A stretch of 64,000 bases of DNA from CAZGAQ01 sp964523405 (GTDB lineage Bacteria; Planctomycetota; Phycisphaerae; UBA1845; Fen-1342): contig CAZGAQ010000001.1 of assembly GCA_964523405.1 (NCBI GenBank), positions 62,001-126,000 on the forward strand, read 5' to 3'. The notes under the pieces are model-generated. The model searched no databases and was not told the origin of the DNA. It saw only the letters and a list, made by a program, of their open reading frames with translations. A program made the position numbers and the translations under genes. Positions 39,233-46,890 of this stretch are shown here, piece after piece (the first letter of the stretch is position 1; every line of letters begins with the position of its first letter).

Positions 39233-39808
39233 TCAGCGGGCGGTGAGGAGTTCCATCTCGCGCGTGACGGCGGCTGCGCTCGCGGGCTGCGGTTCGGTCA
39301 CGAGCGTGCCCAGCAGGCGGGATTCCCCGTACAGGTCGGGCATGTCACCGCTGGTGGACTCCAGTCGCAGGCGCGCGGTTTCCAGGGCGACGTTGAGCGT
39401 GCCGAGCTTTTGCTCCGGATAGGCGAAAGCGGTGCCGGTGTAAACGGCCGTGCCGGCGCGGGACGCGACGACGAAGCGCAGGAGGGCGTCGCACTGGGTG
39501 GAGTCGGCGTAGGTCCGGCCGGGGTGCGGCTTCCAGAACACGCGGACCTGGAGGTACTCGGTGACGGGGCCGACCTGTTCCAACTCGTGCGTGTCGGAAC
39601 GGCCCGCGACGACGAGATCGCGTCCGGCGTCGATGCGGTACGCGCAGCCGACCAGGCGGACGCCGGAACTCTCCGGGAAGTAGGGGTCTTTGTACGACAC
39701 GAGCTGCAGGTTGGACACCGGGCCGTGACAGCCCAGGCTGCCCGCAGCCAGGAGCGTGGCGGCCAGTGTCAGCAGGACCCTGCACCGGATGGAGAGGTTA
39801 GTCGTCAT
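39233..39808 (-). CDS. hypothetical lipoprotein overlapping an amidohydrolase gene
   Basis: A 191-residue lipoprotein: signal RCRVLLTLAATLLAAGSLGC with lipobox SLGC. The mature part is beta-rich (LQLVSYKDPYFPESSGVRLV, YLQVRVFWKPHPGRTYADS, ALLRFVVASRAGTAVYTGTA, LNVALETARLRLEST) and looks like a small immunoglobulin- or FHA-like sandwich; no family is recognised. Its ATG at 39808 lies 11 bases inside the end of the amidohydrolase gene, so the two are translationally coupled. The upstream part of the same frame shadows the amidohydrolase. Confidence 0.7.
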   Translation of the reverse strand: MTTNLSIRCRVLLTLAATLLAAGSLGCHGPVSNLQLVSYKDPYFPESSGVRLVGCAYRIDAGRDLVVAGRSDTHELEQVGPVTEYLQVRVFWKPHPGRTYADSTQCDALLRFVVASRAGTAVYTGTAFAYPEQKLGTLNVALETARLRLESTSGDMPDLYGESRLLGTLVTEPQPASAAAVTREMELLTAR

Positions 39809-40664
39809 CGGTGAAGATGGCACTCCGCGCATGGTTCGGGGCGGCAGCCTGTTCGATACCCAGCAGCGCCAAGGTGTCACGTTCGACGATGCCGCGCAAC
39901 TGCTCGCGCGGGATGGAAGCCAGGTTGCTGGCGTGGCTGATCTGGTTGATGGAATACAGGGCCTCGATGCACGCCGCCGGGGAGCGGTAGGGGAAGTCGC
40001 TGCCGAAGAGGAGCTTGTCGATGACACCGTATTCGCGCGCGGCGAGCAGGGCCGAGTAGCTCTGCCAGGGCTGCGGGAGCAGGCCGGCGACATTGGCGTA
40101 GACGTTGGGGTGTTTGCCGAGGAGCACGATGGTTTCGTTGATCCACGGGTGCCCGAGGCGGGCGATCACGATGCGCAGCTCGGGGAACTCCTGGGCGACC
40201 TCGTCGAGGAGCATGGGCTGGGCGTACTGCAGGCGGGCACCGGGCGCGCGGTGGTTCTGCTCGAAGAGGATGGGTAGGCCGCGGCGGGTGCACTCGGCGT
40301 AGAGCTGCATGGCGCGGCTGTCGGCCGGGTGGAAGTCCTGCAGGCCGGGGGAAACGACGACGCCCTTGAGGCGCAGGTCGTCGGTGGCAACGCGCAACTG
40401 CTCGCGCCAGGCGGTTTCGGTCGGGTCGATGCCGGCGAAGCCGATCATCTTCTTGGCGTTGCGGCGGACGTACTCGGCGACGTAGCGATTGGGGATTTCC
40501 GCCTGGAGATAGTTGCTCTTGAAGGCCAGGACGATGGTGCGGTCGACCGGATCGGCAGCGGCGAGATGCCGGGCTTCGTCGGCCTGGAGCGAGCGGACAT
40601 GGGGGGCCGCGCGACCCCACTGGGTCTGCGAAGTCCAAATCTGGGTATGGCAGTCAACAATCAT
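39798..40664 (-). CDS. amidohydrolase-2-family metal-dependent hydrolase
   Basis: A 288-residue TIM-barrel hydrolase of the amidohydrolase_2 type (decarboxylases and lactonases). Seen: MIVDCHTQIW with the HxxxW variant of the usual HxH, IGFAGIDPTE, LKGVVVSPGLQDFHPAD, LPILFEQNH, IVIARLGHPWINETI with the metal His, NVYANVAGLL and the active-site Asp in LLFGSDFPYRSP. The substrate is unknown. ATG 40664 begins the conserved strand; an extension to 40736 has no support. A TTGACG/TATCAT promoter lies at 40760-40789. It overlaps the lipoprotein gene by 11 bases. Confidence 0.85.
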   Translation of the reverse strand: MIVDCHTQIWTSQTQWGRAAPHVRSLQADEARHLAAADPVDRTIVLAFKSNYLQAEIPNRYVAEYVRRNAKKMIGFAGIDPTETAWREQLRVATDDLRLKGVVVSPGLQDFHPADSRAMQLYAECTRRGLPILFEQNHRAPGARLQYAQPMLLDEVAQEFPELRIVIARLGHPWINETIVLLGKHPNVYANVAGLLPQPWQSYSALLAAREYGVIDKLLFGSDFPYRSPAACIEALYSINQISHASNLASIPREQLRGIVERDTLALLGIEQAAAPNHARSAIFTDDD

Positions 40665-40759
40665 GCCCGGCCAGGACCCTGTCTGAGTGACCTTCAGGCG
40701 CCCGCGGTTCCGCGCCGAACCCGACGGCCGCTGCATGTATAACGCTATATGTTGTGGTC

Positions 40760-40789
40760 ATGATACGGGGCGACACACGAGAGCGTCAA
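40760..40789 (-). promoter_or_regulatory. sigma-70-like promoter for the amidohydrolase gene
   Basis: Read leftward: TTGACG (40789-40784), an 18-base spacer and TATCAT (40765-40760); each hexamer matches 5 of 6 positions. The predicted start is near 40753, about 90 bases before the ATG. Confidence 0.55.
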
Positions 40790-40816
40790 GCCCGGAGTGG
40801 CCCGCGGTAGGTCGTG

Positions 40817-41368
40817 TCAGGCCGGGCGGGGCGCTGGGTCGAAGAAGGCGTGGAGGTGGCGCAGGATGTCGGGAACGGAGTGGGCGACCGTTGGTTCTAG
40901 GGCGTCGGGCTGTTCGCGGCGGATGGGCTCGAGGAGCGGGGCCCAATGATCGCCGGCCAGGATCAGGGGGGCCTGTCGTTGCAGCATGCCCTTGTTGACC
41001 AACTCCCAGACCAGGGCGAGCTCGAGCAGCGTGCCGGTGCCGCCGGGGAGGCAGACATAGGCCTGTCCAAGGCGGACCAGGGTGTTGAGGCGGGTGGTCA
41101 GGTCGAAGGTCGGGATTTCCTGCCGGATGTCCGGGTTCGGTCCGCCGCGCCAGGCGAGGATGGAGCAGGTCACACCGATCGTGTGTCCGCCGGCCGCTTT
41201 GGCACCGTGGGCAGAGGCGGCCATCGTGCCGCCGTAGCCGCCGTTGCAGACGGTCCAGCCGGCCTGGGCGATGCCGCGGCCGAGGTCCTCAGCGAACTGC
41301 CAGGCTGGACTATTGGGACGCGCGGTGGAGCTGCCGAAGATGGTGATGACGGGGGAGTGGGGGGGCAT
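40817..41368 (-). CDS. LOG-family protein (lysine-decarboxylase-like nucleotide-binding fold)
   Basis: A 183-residue Rossmann-type protein of the LOG/TIGR00730 group. The diagnostic PGGTGTLLELALVWEL is present at about 109-124, with GSSTARPNSPAWQFAEDLGR and VCNGGYGGTMAASAHGAKAAGG near the N-terminus. Well-studied members are cytokinin-activating or AMP/IMP phosphoribohydrolases; many bacterial members act on nucleoside monophosphates. The Arg before PGG in strict LOG enzymes is not obvious here. The start is ATG 41368. It is divergent from pyruvate kinase across a 360-base spacer. Confidence 0.85.
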   Translation of the reverse strand: MPPHSPVITIFGSSTARPNSPAWQFAEDLGRGIAQAGWTVCNGGYGGTMAASAHGAKAAGGHTIGVTCSILAWRGGPNPDIRQEIPTFDLTTRLNTLVRLGQAYVCLPGGTGTLLELALVWELVNKGMLQRQAPLILAGDHWAPLLEPIRREQPDALEPTVAHSVPDILRHLHAFFDPAPRPA

Positions 41369-41728
41369 AGGGTCAGATACTCCTGAGGCAATGCCGAGCT
41401 ACGGTTGCTGCGGCAAGTTGAGGCACGCTGGGCCAAGGTCGCGGGGTCAGGTGCGACAACCCCGTCGTTTCTCGGGCGGCCCGAACCGGCGTGGCGCGAC
41501 CACTCTTCACCGTCTCAGCCTACGATTCCGGCGCGGAGGCCGCAAGGCAGAGCCGAGCCGTACACGTCGGGCCCCCCTCGCCATCGTTCGGGGCAGGCGG
41601 AGGCCGGACGCTATGGTCGGGTGGACGGGGTTTGGCTTGCGGGGCGGGGGGCGGCGCGCCCATACTGCACGCGGTCGGGTTGGGTTCGGCGTTACGGCGC
41701 CCGGTCGCCGCCGCCACGAGGGTGCAAC
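41369..41728. other. divergent intergenic region carrying a dispersed repeat copy
   Basis: No gene seen. It holds a two-module repeat copy, CGCAAGGCAGAGCCGAGCCG (41541-41560) and AGGCCGGACGCTATGG (41601-41616), separated by CGTTCGGGGCAGGCGG-type text. Promoters for the LOG gene (leftward) and pyk (rightward) must lie here, but none stands out. Confidence 0.5.
41541..41616. repeat. dispersed repeat copy, two modules
   Basis: Contains the CAAGGCAGAGCCG module also found near 38012 and a diverged AGGCCKGACGCTAYGG module (41601-41616). The same two modules occur in reversed order and different spacing at 37993-38024. Confidence 0.6.
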
Positions 41729-43204
41729 ATGTCGAGCGTATCCGCCGAGCGTTTCGTGCGCACCAAGATCATTGCCACGCTGGGGCCGGCGTCCGCGACG
41801 CGCGAGCGGCTGCACCAGTTGATGGAGGCCGGGCTCGACGTGTGCCGGCTCAACTTCAGCCACGGGGACCTGGCAGGTCACGCGCAGACGCTTGAGCTGG
41901 TGCGGAGCGTGGCGGCCGAACGCGGGGAGCCGATCTGCGTGCTCGGGGACCTGTCGGGGCCGAAGATTCGACTGGGGAAGTTCGCGGCGGGGCCGGTGGC
42001 GCTGGCGGCGGGGGCCTCGGTACGGTTCGTGCAAGGTGACGGGCCGTGCACGGCGGAGCGGCTGACGACGACGTACGCGCCGTTTGTCGATGACGTGCGC
42101 GCGGGCGAGCGCATCTTCATCGACGACGGGCTGGTGCGCTTGCGAGCGGAGGGGCGCGCGGGTGACGAGCTGGTGGCGATGTGCGAAGTCGGCGGGGCGC
42201 TGAGCGATCGCAAGGGCATCAACCTGCCCGACAGCCGCCTGCAGACGCCGGCACTGACGGAGAAGGACCGCAGGGATCTGGCGTGGGCGCTGGAGCACGA
42301 GCTTGATTACGTGGCGCTGTCGTTCGTGCGCCAGCCGGAGGATTTGTACGCGCTGCAGGCGGCGATCAAGGCGCGGGGGCCGGATACGCCGGTGGTGATC
42401 AAGATTGAGAAGCCGGAGGCGCTGCAGCACCTGGATGAGCTGATCGCGCACACGGATGCGGTGCTGGTGGCGCGGGGTGATTTGGGGGTGGAGACGGATA
42501 TCTGGCGCGTGCCGCTGGTGCAGAAGGATATCGTGGGGCGCTGTCTGCGCGCGGGCGTGCCGGTGATCGTGGCAACGCAGATGCTACAGAGCATGGTGGA
42601 CAGCCCGATGCCGACGCGGGCCGAGGTCAGCGACGTGGCCAACGCGATTCTCGACCGTGCGGATGCGGTGATGCTGTCGGGGGAGACGGCCGTCGGCAAG
42701 TATCCGGTGGAGGCGGTCGACATGATGAACCGGATCGCGAGCGCGACGAGCGAAGTTGTGCCGCGGCTGGAGGAGCGCGACGCGGGTCTGCTGCTTCTGC
42801 CGGATCGGCCGACGGCGGCCGTCGCGCACGCGGCTATGCAGGCGGCGCTGGATCTGTCCGCGCGGGCGGTCGTCGTCTGGACGGCGACCGGGATGACGGC
42901 GCGGCTGGTGGCGCGGCACCGCCTGCCGATTCCCGTGGTGGCCTTGACGTACCACCCGGCGGTGTATCGGCGGATGAATCTGCTGTTCGGCGTCGTGCCG
43001 GTGTGCGTGGAGCCATTCGAGGAGCCGACCCAGATGGCAGAGGCGGCCGATGAGATTCTGCTGCGGCGCGGGCTGGTGAGCCGGCACGACACGGTGGTGG
43101 TGATTACGTCGACGCGGCCGACGCAGGCGGGGGCAACGGACACAGTGCTGGTGCGGCGGATTGGCGAGGGCGGGGGGCGCTGCACGGCAGACCTGGAAGC
43201 CTGA
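41729..43204 (+). CDS. pyk: pyruvate kinase
   Basis: Last step of glycolysis: phosphoenolpyruvate and ADP to pyruvate and ATP. The 491-residue enzyme shows RTKIIATLGPAS, the substrate-site CRLNFSHGDL, LGDLSGPKIRLGKF, the catalytic IKIEKPEAL (Lys and Glu), VLVARGDLGVE with metal-binding Asp, VIVATQMLQSMVDSPMPTRA, DAVMLSGETAVGKYP and a C-terminal domain (VVVWTATGMTARLVARHR). Length is typical of bacterial Pyk. The ATG at 41729 follows GAGGG; the frame upstream has no protein-like character. A 10-bp hairpin terminator lies 65 bases downstream. Confidence 0.97.
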   Translation: MSSVSAERFVRTKIIATLGPASATRERLHQLMEAGLDVCRLNFSHGDLAGHAQTLELVRSVAAERGEPICVLGDLSGPKIRLGKFAAGPVALAAGASVRFVQGDGPCTAERLTTTYAPFVDDVRAGERIFIDDGLVRLRAEGRAGDELVAMCEVGGALSDRKGINLPDSRLQTPALTEKDRRDLAWALEHELDYVALSFVRQPEDLYALQAAIKARGPDTPVVIKIEKPEALQHLDELIAHTDAVLVARGDLGVETDIWRVPLVQKDIVGRCLRAGVPVIVATQMLQSMVDSPMPTRAEVSDVANAILDRADAVMLSGETAVGKYPVEAVDMMNRIASATSEVVPRLEERDAGLLLLPDRPTAAVAHAAMQAALDLSARAVVVWTATGMTARLVARHRLPIPVVALTYHPAVYRRMNLLFGVVPVCVEPFEEPTQMAEAADEILLRRGLVSRHDTVVVITSTRPTQAGATDTVLVRRIGEGGGRCTADLEA

Positions 43205-43268
43205 CGCTGCAGATGGGGCGCGGCACGTCGACCCTGAAGCTACGACTGAGCGCATGGCGATACAGCAT

Positions 43269-43293
43269 GAGCCGCGGCGCGGGGCCGCGGCTC
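43269..43293 (+). terminator. probable terminator downstream of pyk
   Basis: GAGCCGCGGC (43269-43278) and GCCGCGGCTC (43284-43293) form a perfect 10-bp stem with a 5-base loop, followed by GTGCTTCTTC. The U-tract is weak. Confidence 0.5.
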
Positions 43294-43336
43294 GTGCTTC
43301 TTCGGGCTCAGATTCTGCGGGGGGTCGTCGTGCGTA

Positions 43337-45454
43337 TTACGGCACGATCAGTTCCTTGAGTTCGCTTTCGATAGCGCCCGTGGCGAGGCTGGTGACGCCG
43401 AAGCGCAGCGTCTGCGGCTGGTACCAGTACGTGTCCGCGGGCAACTCGCGCAGATCTACGACAAACTCGAGAGTCTTGGGGCCGAGCGTCGCGACGGGAA
43501 GCCAGGGCCGGTCGTTGAGGCCGTCGTTCGCGAAGCGGCGGTAGACGCGGTAGCCGATGACCTCGTGCAGGTAGTTGCGCTCGCGGACTGTCTTGGGCGG
43601 GGTCCAGGTGACCTTGACGTGCTGGTCGTCGACCTTTGTCGCCTCGATTTCGGCCGGCGGCGGGGGGGAGTCGCTCGAGCCCAGCGGAGTGCGCAGGGTG
43701 ACCGTGTACCGCTCCTTATGGCCGCGGAACCAGGCGATCATGCCGTCGCCGCCTTCGAGCCAGTAGTAGTTCGTGCGATTGTCCTTCACCACGCGAATCA
43801 GCAGCAGGCAGCGGTTGCCGACGACGTTGAGATTGCCGAATGGGTTGGGGCGGCGATGGAAGCCGTTGAGCGTCTTGACCTCCGCGACGGGACGGTTGGG
43901 CAGGACGAGCCGGCCATCGGCGTTCGTCTGGCCTGAGATGACCGGGTCCTTGGAGACGGGCTTGTCGAAGTTGCCATCTTCGATGACGGGGAAGAACTTC
44001 GCGCCGGTGGCGGGGTCTTCAGTCGGCTGGCCCTTGGGATCGACTTCGGTGCCGCGCTGGAACACGTCGACCTGCGCGCCGGGCAATGGCTGGCCGTTGA
44101 TGTCGACGACGGCGAGCTCGATGTGTTCGGGCAGGGCGAAGTAGTAATCGCCGAAATGCCCGCGCGGCTTGTCGAGCGTGTAGTTGAAGTAGGCGGCGTC
44201 GGCCTCGCCGTAAACTTGCGGGCCGTGCGAATGCATCATCTGCATGGGGTAGCGCTGGAAGTGCGAGACCTTGGCGTTGCTATCGGGCCAGGTGTGGTGG
44301 CCGACACCTTCGTAATCCACGTTGTACCAGTCGACGAGGCCGAGCTGGTGGCCGAGCTCGTGGGGCAAAGACCATTCCGTGTGGTTGCGCCAGTCGGCAT
44401 CGATCTGGATGAACTTGCCGGTATCCAGCTCCTCCTTGCTGTCGTTCCACGACCAGCCGCCCTGGTCATAGCGAATGCCGTCGGCGGAGAAGAGGCTCTG
44501 GCGCTTGCCGTCGATGACGGGGTCGTTGTCTTCGACACGGTCGGCATAGATGATGCGGTCGAGGCGGACGCGGGCGAGGCAGCCTTTGGGGGTGGCGGGG
44601 AAGACGCTGTTCTCGAACAGCAGGTTCATGATGTCGATGTGCCAGCGGTAGAAGTCCTCGAAGCTGAACGTGCCGTAGGCGCTACGGTAGGTGTGCCAGG
44701 CGTTGACGCGGCCCTTGCTGACGACGTAGGTGTAGGGCCAGGCCCACAGGGCGTCGACGGCCTCGTTGTTGATGACGGTGATTTCAGGCTGTTCGGTCGT
44801 GATCTTGAAGCGCAGGACCTGGCGGCCGGGCTGCCACTTCCACTTCAGCGTGAAGGTAGCTTCCTCCATCTCTTTGAGGGGCTTGTCATACTTGCCGGTT
44901 TCGAGCGCGGCCGGCTTGGCCCTGCTGTCCTCGGGCGTGATGAACCAGGCGAATTGGAAGGGCTTGGCGTCGGCGAAGCCCAGGTTCTTCACGTGGGCGA
45001 CGAGTGTCAGCTCTTCACCGGGCTGGTACGCGAGCTTGAGGTTCTTGGCGGCGCCTTCGGGATCGGTGAACTTGCGGTCGCCCATGTCGACGAGCAGCTT
45101 GGATTCACCGGCGATCCAGGGCCGGCCGAGATCGTCGTATTGCACGCGGCCGTGGAGGCCGGCGAGCTTGGGCGTGATTTCGACGAAGGTGACGGACAGG
45201 TCGGGGAGTTCGGGGTGCTTGTCCCAGTCGGGGCCGCGCTCGACCTTGTAGTCCTTCACGACGCTGCGCAGGAAGATCTCCGGCTGACCGGCGACGTCTT
45301 TGAGGGACTTCCAGACGGTGAGGCGGACGCCTTCGTCGCGGACGTAGCAGTCCTTGAGGACGGTGCCGTCGTTGAGAGTCAGCGTGTCGGCGGCGGCAAG
45401 CGCGGTGAGGAGTAGAGCGGTGAGGACGATCGGGCAGAAACGTTTCATTGACAT
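43337..45454 (-). CDS. large secreted HExxH metallopeptidase-like protein
   Basis: A 705-residue exported protein. Signal peptide at 1-22 (CPIVLTALLLTALAAAD); a short SLA1/PQQ-like beta region (LTLNDGTVLKDCYVRDEG); a CARDB-like domain at about 125-220; then a domain with HELGHQLGLVDWYN at about 375-388, a zinc-protease motif HExxH with a GxxD continuation; then carboxypeptidase-regulatory-like and fibronectin-type-III-like parts (EATKVDDQHVKVTWTPPKT). Substrate unknown. GGAG precedes ATG 45454. A -10-like TACAAT (45500-45495 read leftward) lies 40 bases upstream. Family not recognised beyond the motif, so the peptidase call is inferred from HExxH and context. Confidence 0.75.
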   Translation of the reverse strand: MSMKRFCPIVLTALLLTALAAADTLTLNDGTVLKDCYVRDEGVRLTVWKSLKDVAGQPEIFLRSVVKDYKVERGPDWDKHPELPDLSVTFVEITPKLAGLHGRVQYDDLGRPWIAGESKLLVDMGDRKFTDPEGAAKNLKLAYQPGEELTLVAHVKNLGFADAKPFQFAWFITPEDSRAKPAALETGKYDKPLKEMEEATFTLKWKWQPGRQVLRFKITTEQPEITVINNEAVDALWAWPYTYVVSKGRVNAWHTYRSAYGTFSFEDFYRWHIDIMNLLFENSVFPATPKGCLARVRLDRIIYADRVEDNDPVIDGKRQSLFSADGIRYDQGGWSWNDSKEELDTGKFIQIDADWRNHTEWSLPHELGHQLGLVDWYNVDYEGVGHHTWPDSNAKVSHFQRYPMQMMHSHGPQVYGEADAAYFNYTLDKPRGHFGDYYFALPEHIELAVVDINGQPLPGAQVDVFQRGTEVDPKGQPTEDPATGAKFFPVIEDGNFDKPVSKDPVISGQTNADGRLVLPNRPVAEVKTLNGFHRRPNPFGNLNVVGNRCLLLIRVVKDNRTNYYWLEGGDGMIAWFRGHKERYTVTLRTPLGSSDSPPPPAEIEATKVDDQHVKVTWTPPKTVRERNYLHEVIGYRVYRRFANDGLNDRPWLPVATLGPKTLEFVVDLRELPADTYWYQPQTLRFGVTSLATGAIESELKELIVP

Positions 45455-45494
45455 GTGCGCACTCCGGTGGGACAGAGGTTTCGGCGAGCGCGCG

Positions 45495-45500
45495 ATTGTA
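45495..45500 (-). promoter_or_regulatory. candidate -10 element TACAAT
   Basis: Read leftward, TACAAT lies 40 bases before the start of the secreted HExxH protein. There is no -35 at the right distance. Confidence 0.3.
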
Positions 45501-45610
45501 GCGACGGCGCTGCGGTGCGGCTACCCGCTTCGAGACGTAGATCGATTTGTCCGTTTTGGGCTGGATCGGGCGGGGTTCGCCGCGTCTGCCGTCTTCCGCG
45601 TCGGCCGCGG

Positions 45611-45674
45611 GGGGGCCGACGCTACACGCCGTCAGGCGCCCGCCACGGCGGGCAAGCTGCGGCCTGACGCTACG
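45611..45674. repeat. dispersed repeat copy, doubled
   Basis: GGGGGCCGACGCTAC (about 45611-45625) and GGCCTGACGCTACG (45661-45674) are two copies of the same core 50 bases apart, with GTCAGGC and inverted CGCCGTGGCGGGCG-like text between them. Confidence 0.6.
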
Positions 45675-45689
45675 TTTCCCGCGGATTGT

Positions 45690-46865
45690 CTAGACCAGCA
45701 CGATGTCCTTCTGGAAGACCGAAGTCACGGTCGGGCCGTGCTGCGGGTCCATGAAGACGTCGATCTCCAGGCGCACGCCGAATTCGGGCAGGTATAGGCC
45801 GGGCTCGAGCGTGAAGCCGATGCCGGGAAGCAGCTCGCGCGTGTCGTGCGTTTCCAGGTTGTCGATGTTCACGCCGAGGCCGTGGACTTTGGGGCCCGGG
45901 CTGAGGCTGTGGCCGGTGCGGTGGCGGATGAACTCGCCGAAGCCGGAGCGGAGGAGGACTTCGCGGGCCGTTTCGTCGATCTGCCAGCCCTGCACCGGTG
46001 TCTTGTCCTGCCAGGCGGCGACGGCGCGGGCGAGGGCCGCGTCCCGGGCGTCGCGGACGGCCTCGAAGACTTCGCGCTGGCGGGCGGGGACCTGCGTGCC
46101 GGCATAGCCGACCCAGGTGATGTCGCTGTAGACATTCGCGTCGGTGGGGCAGCGGGCCCACAGGTCGATCAGGATCCAATCGCCGCGGCGGATTTCCGCG
46201 GGGTTGTCGGCGGAGACCTCGAAGTGCGGATCGCCGCTGTGGGCGTTGACCGCGACGATCGGCGGCTCGCCGGTTTCCAGGCCTGCGGTGGCGAAGCTGG
46301 CGAGGATGTGCTGCTGGACTTCGTATTCCGTGACGCGCTGGCCGGCGGCGAGGCGCGTGCGGATCAGCTCGAAGGCGGCGTCCTTGGCCTGACCGACCAG
46401 TTGGCTGGCGCGGGCGTGGTTGGCCTGGGCCTCGGGCGACCAGGTGGCGACGCTGACCTGGATCAGGTTCGCCGAGGAGACGACCTCGGCGCCGAACGAA
46501 CGCACGAGTTCGACGGTCCCGGCGTCGACGATGGACACGGCGGGCAGGGCGCCGCCGGGGGCGTACTCCATGGCGACCCGCGCGCAGCCGGCGAGACGCG
46601 CCGCCAGCCAGTCGCGCAAATCGGTCCAGCCGAGATAACGCGTGCAGGGAACGGAGACGTCCTTGAACTGCGCGAAGTCGATGCCGTGGGCCAGCAGCTC
46701 GGGCGCGCCGCGGGCGGGAACGAAAAGCACGGCGCGGCGCGTGGTCCAGCGCTGGCCGGGCAGAAGCTGGGCGAGCACGGGATTGCTGCCGCGGAAGTCG
46801 TAGACGAGCCAGGCGTCGATACGCTGGTCGCGCATGTAGGCCTGGATGGAAGGCAATTGTCGCAT
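45690..46865 (-). CDS. M24-family aminopeptidase (Xaa-Pro aminopeptidase-like)
   Basis: A 391-residue two-domain enzyme without a signal peptide. N-terminal creatinase-like domain (MRQLPSIQAYMRDQRIDAW, FRGSNPVLAQLLPGQRW). C-terminal pita-bread catalytic domain with the dimetal site: DLWARCPTDANVYSDITWVG (Asp ligands), RTGHSLSPGPKVHGLG (His), and FTLEPGLYLPEFGVRLEID (Glu ligands). It would release N-terminal residues from peptides with proline in second position. It starts 25 bases after the TPPII stop codon, so the two are co-transcribed. ATG 46865 begins the conserved N-domain. Confidence 0.9.
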   Translation of the reverse strand: MRQLPSIQAYMRDQRIDAWLVYDFRGSNPVLAQLLPGQRWTTRRAVLFVPARGAPELLAHGIDFAQFKDVSVPCTRYLGWTDLRDWLAARLAGCARVAMEYAPGGALPAVSIVDAGTVELVRSFGAEVVSSANLIQVSVATWSPEAQANHARASQLVGQAKDAAFELIRTRLAAGQRVTEYEVQQHILASFATAGLETGEPPIVAVNAHSGDPHFEVSADNPAEIRRGDWILIDLWARCPTDANVYSDITWVGYAGTQVPARQREVFEAVRDARDAALARAVAAWQDKTPVQGWQIDETAREVLLRSGFGEFIRHRTGHSLSPGPKVHGLGVNIDNLETHDTRELLPGIGFTLEPGLYLPEFGVRLEIDVFMDPQHGPTVTSVFQKDIVLV

Positions 46866-46890
46866 GCTGCGGTCCTCGTAGGCGGTGTCG

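Noticed and set aside
44123..45415. Long rightward frame of 430 residues
   Set aside because: Antisense to the secreted HExxH protein, which has a signal peptide and recognisable domains.
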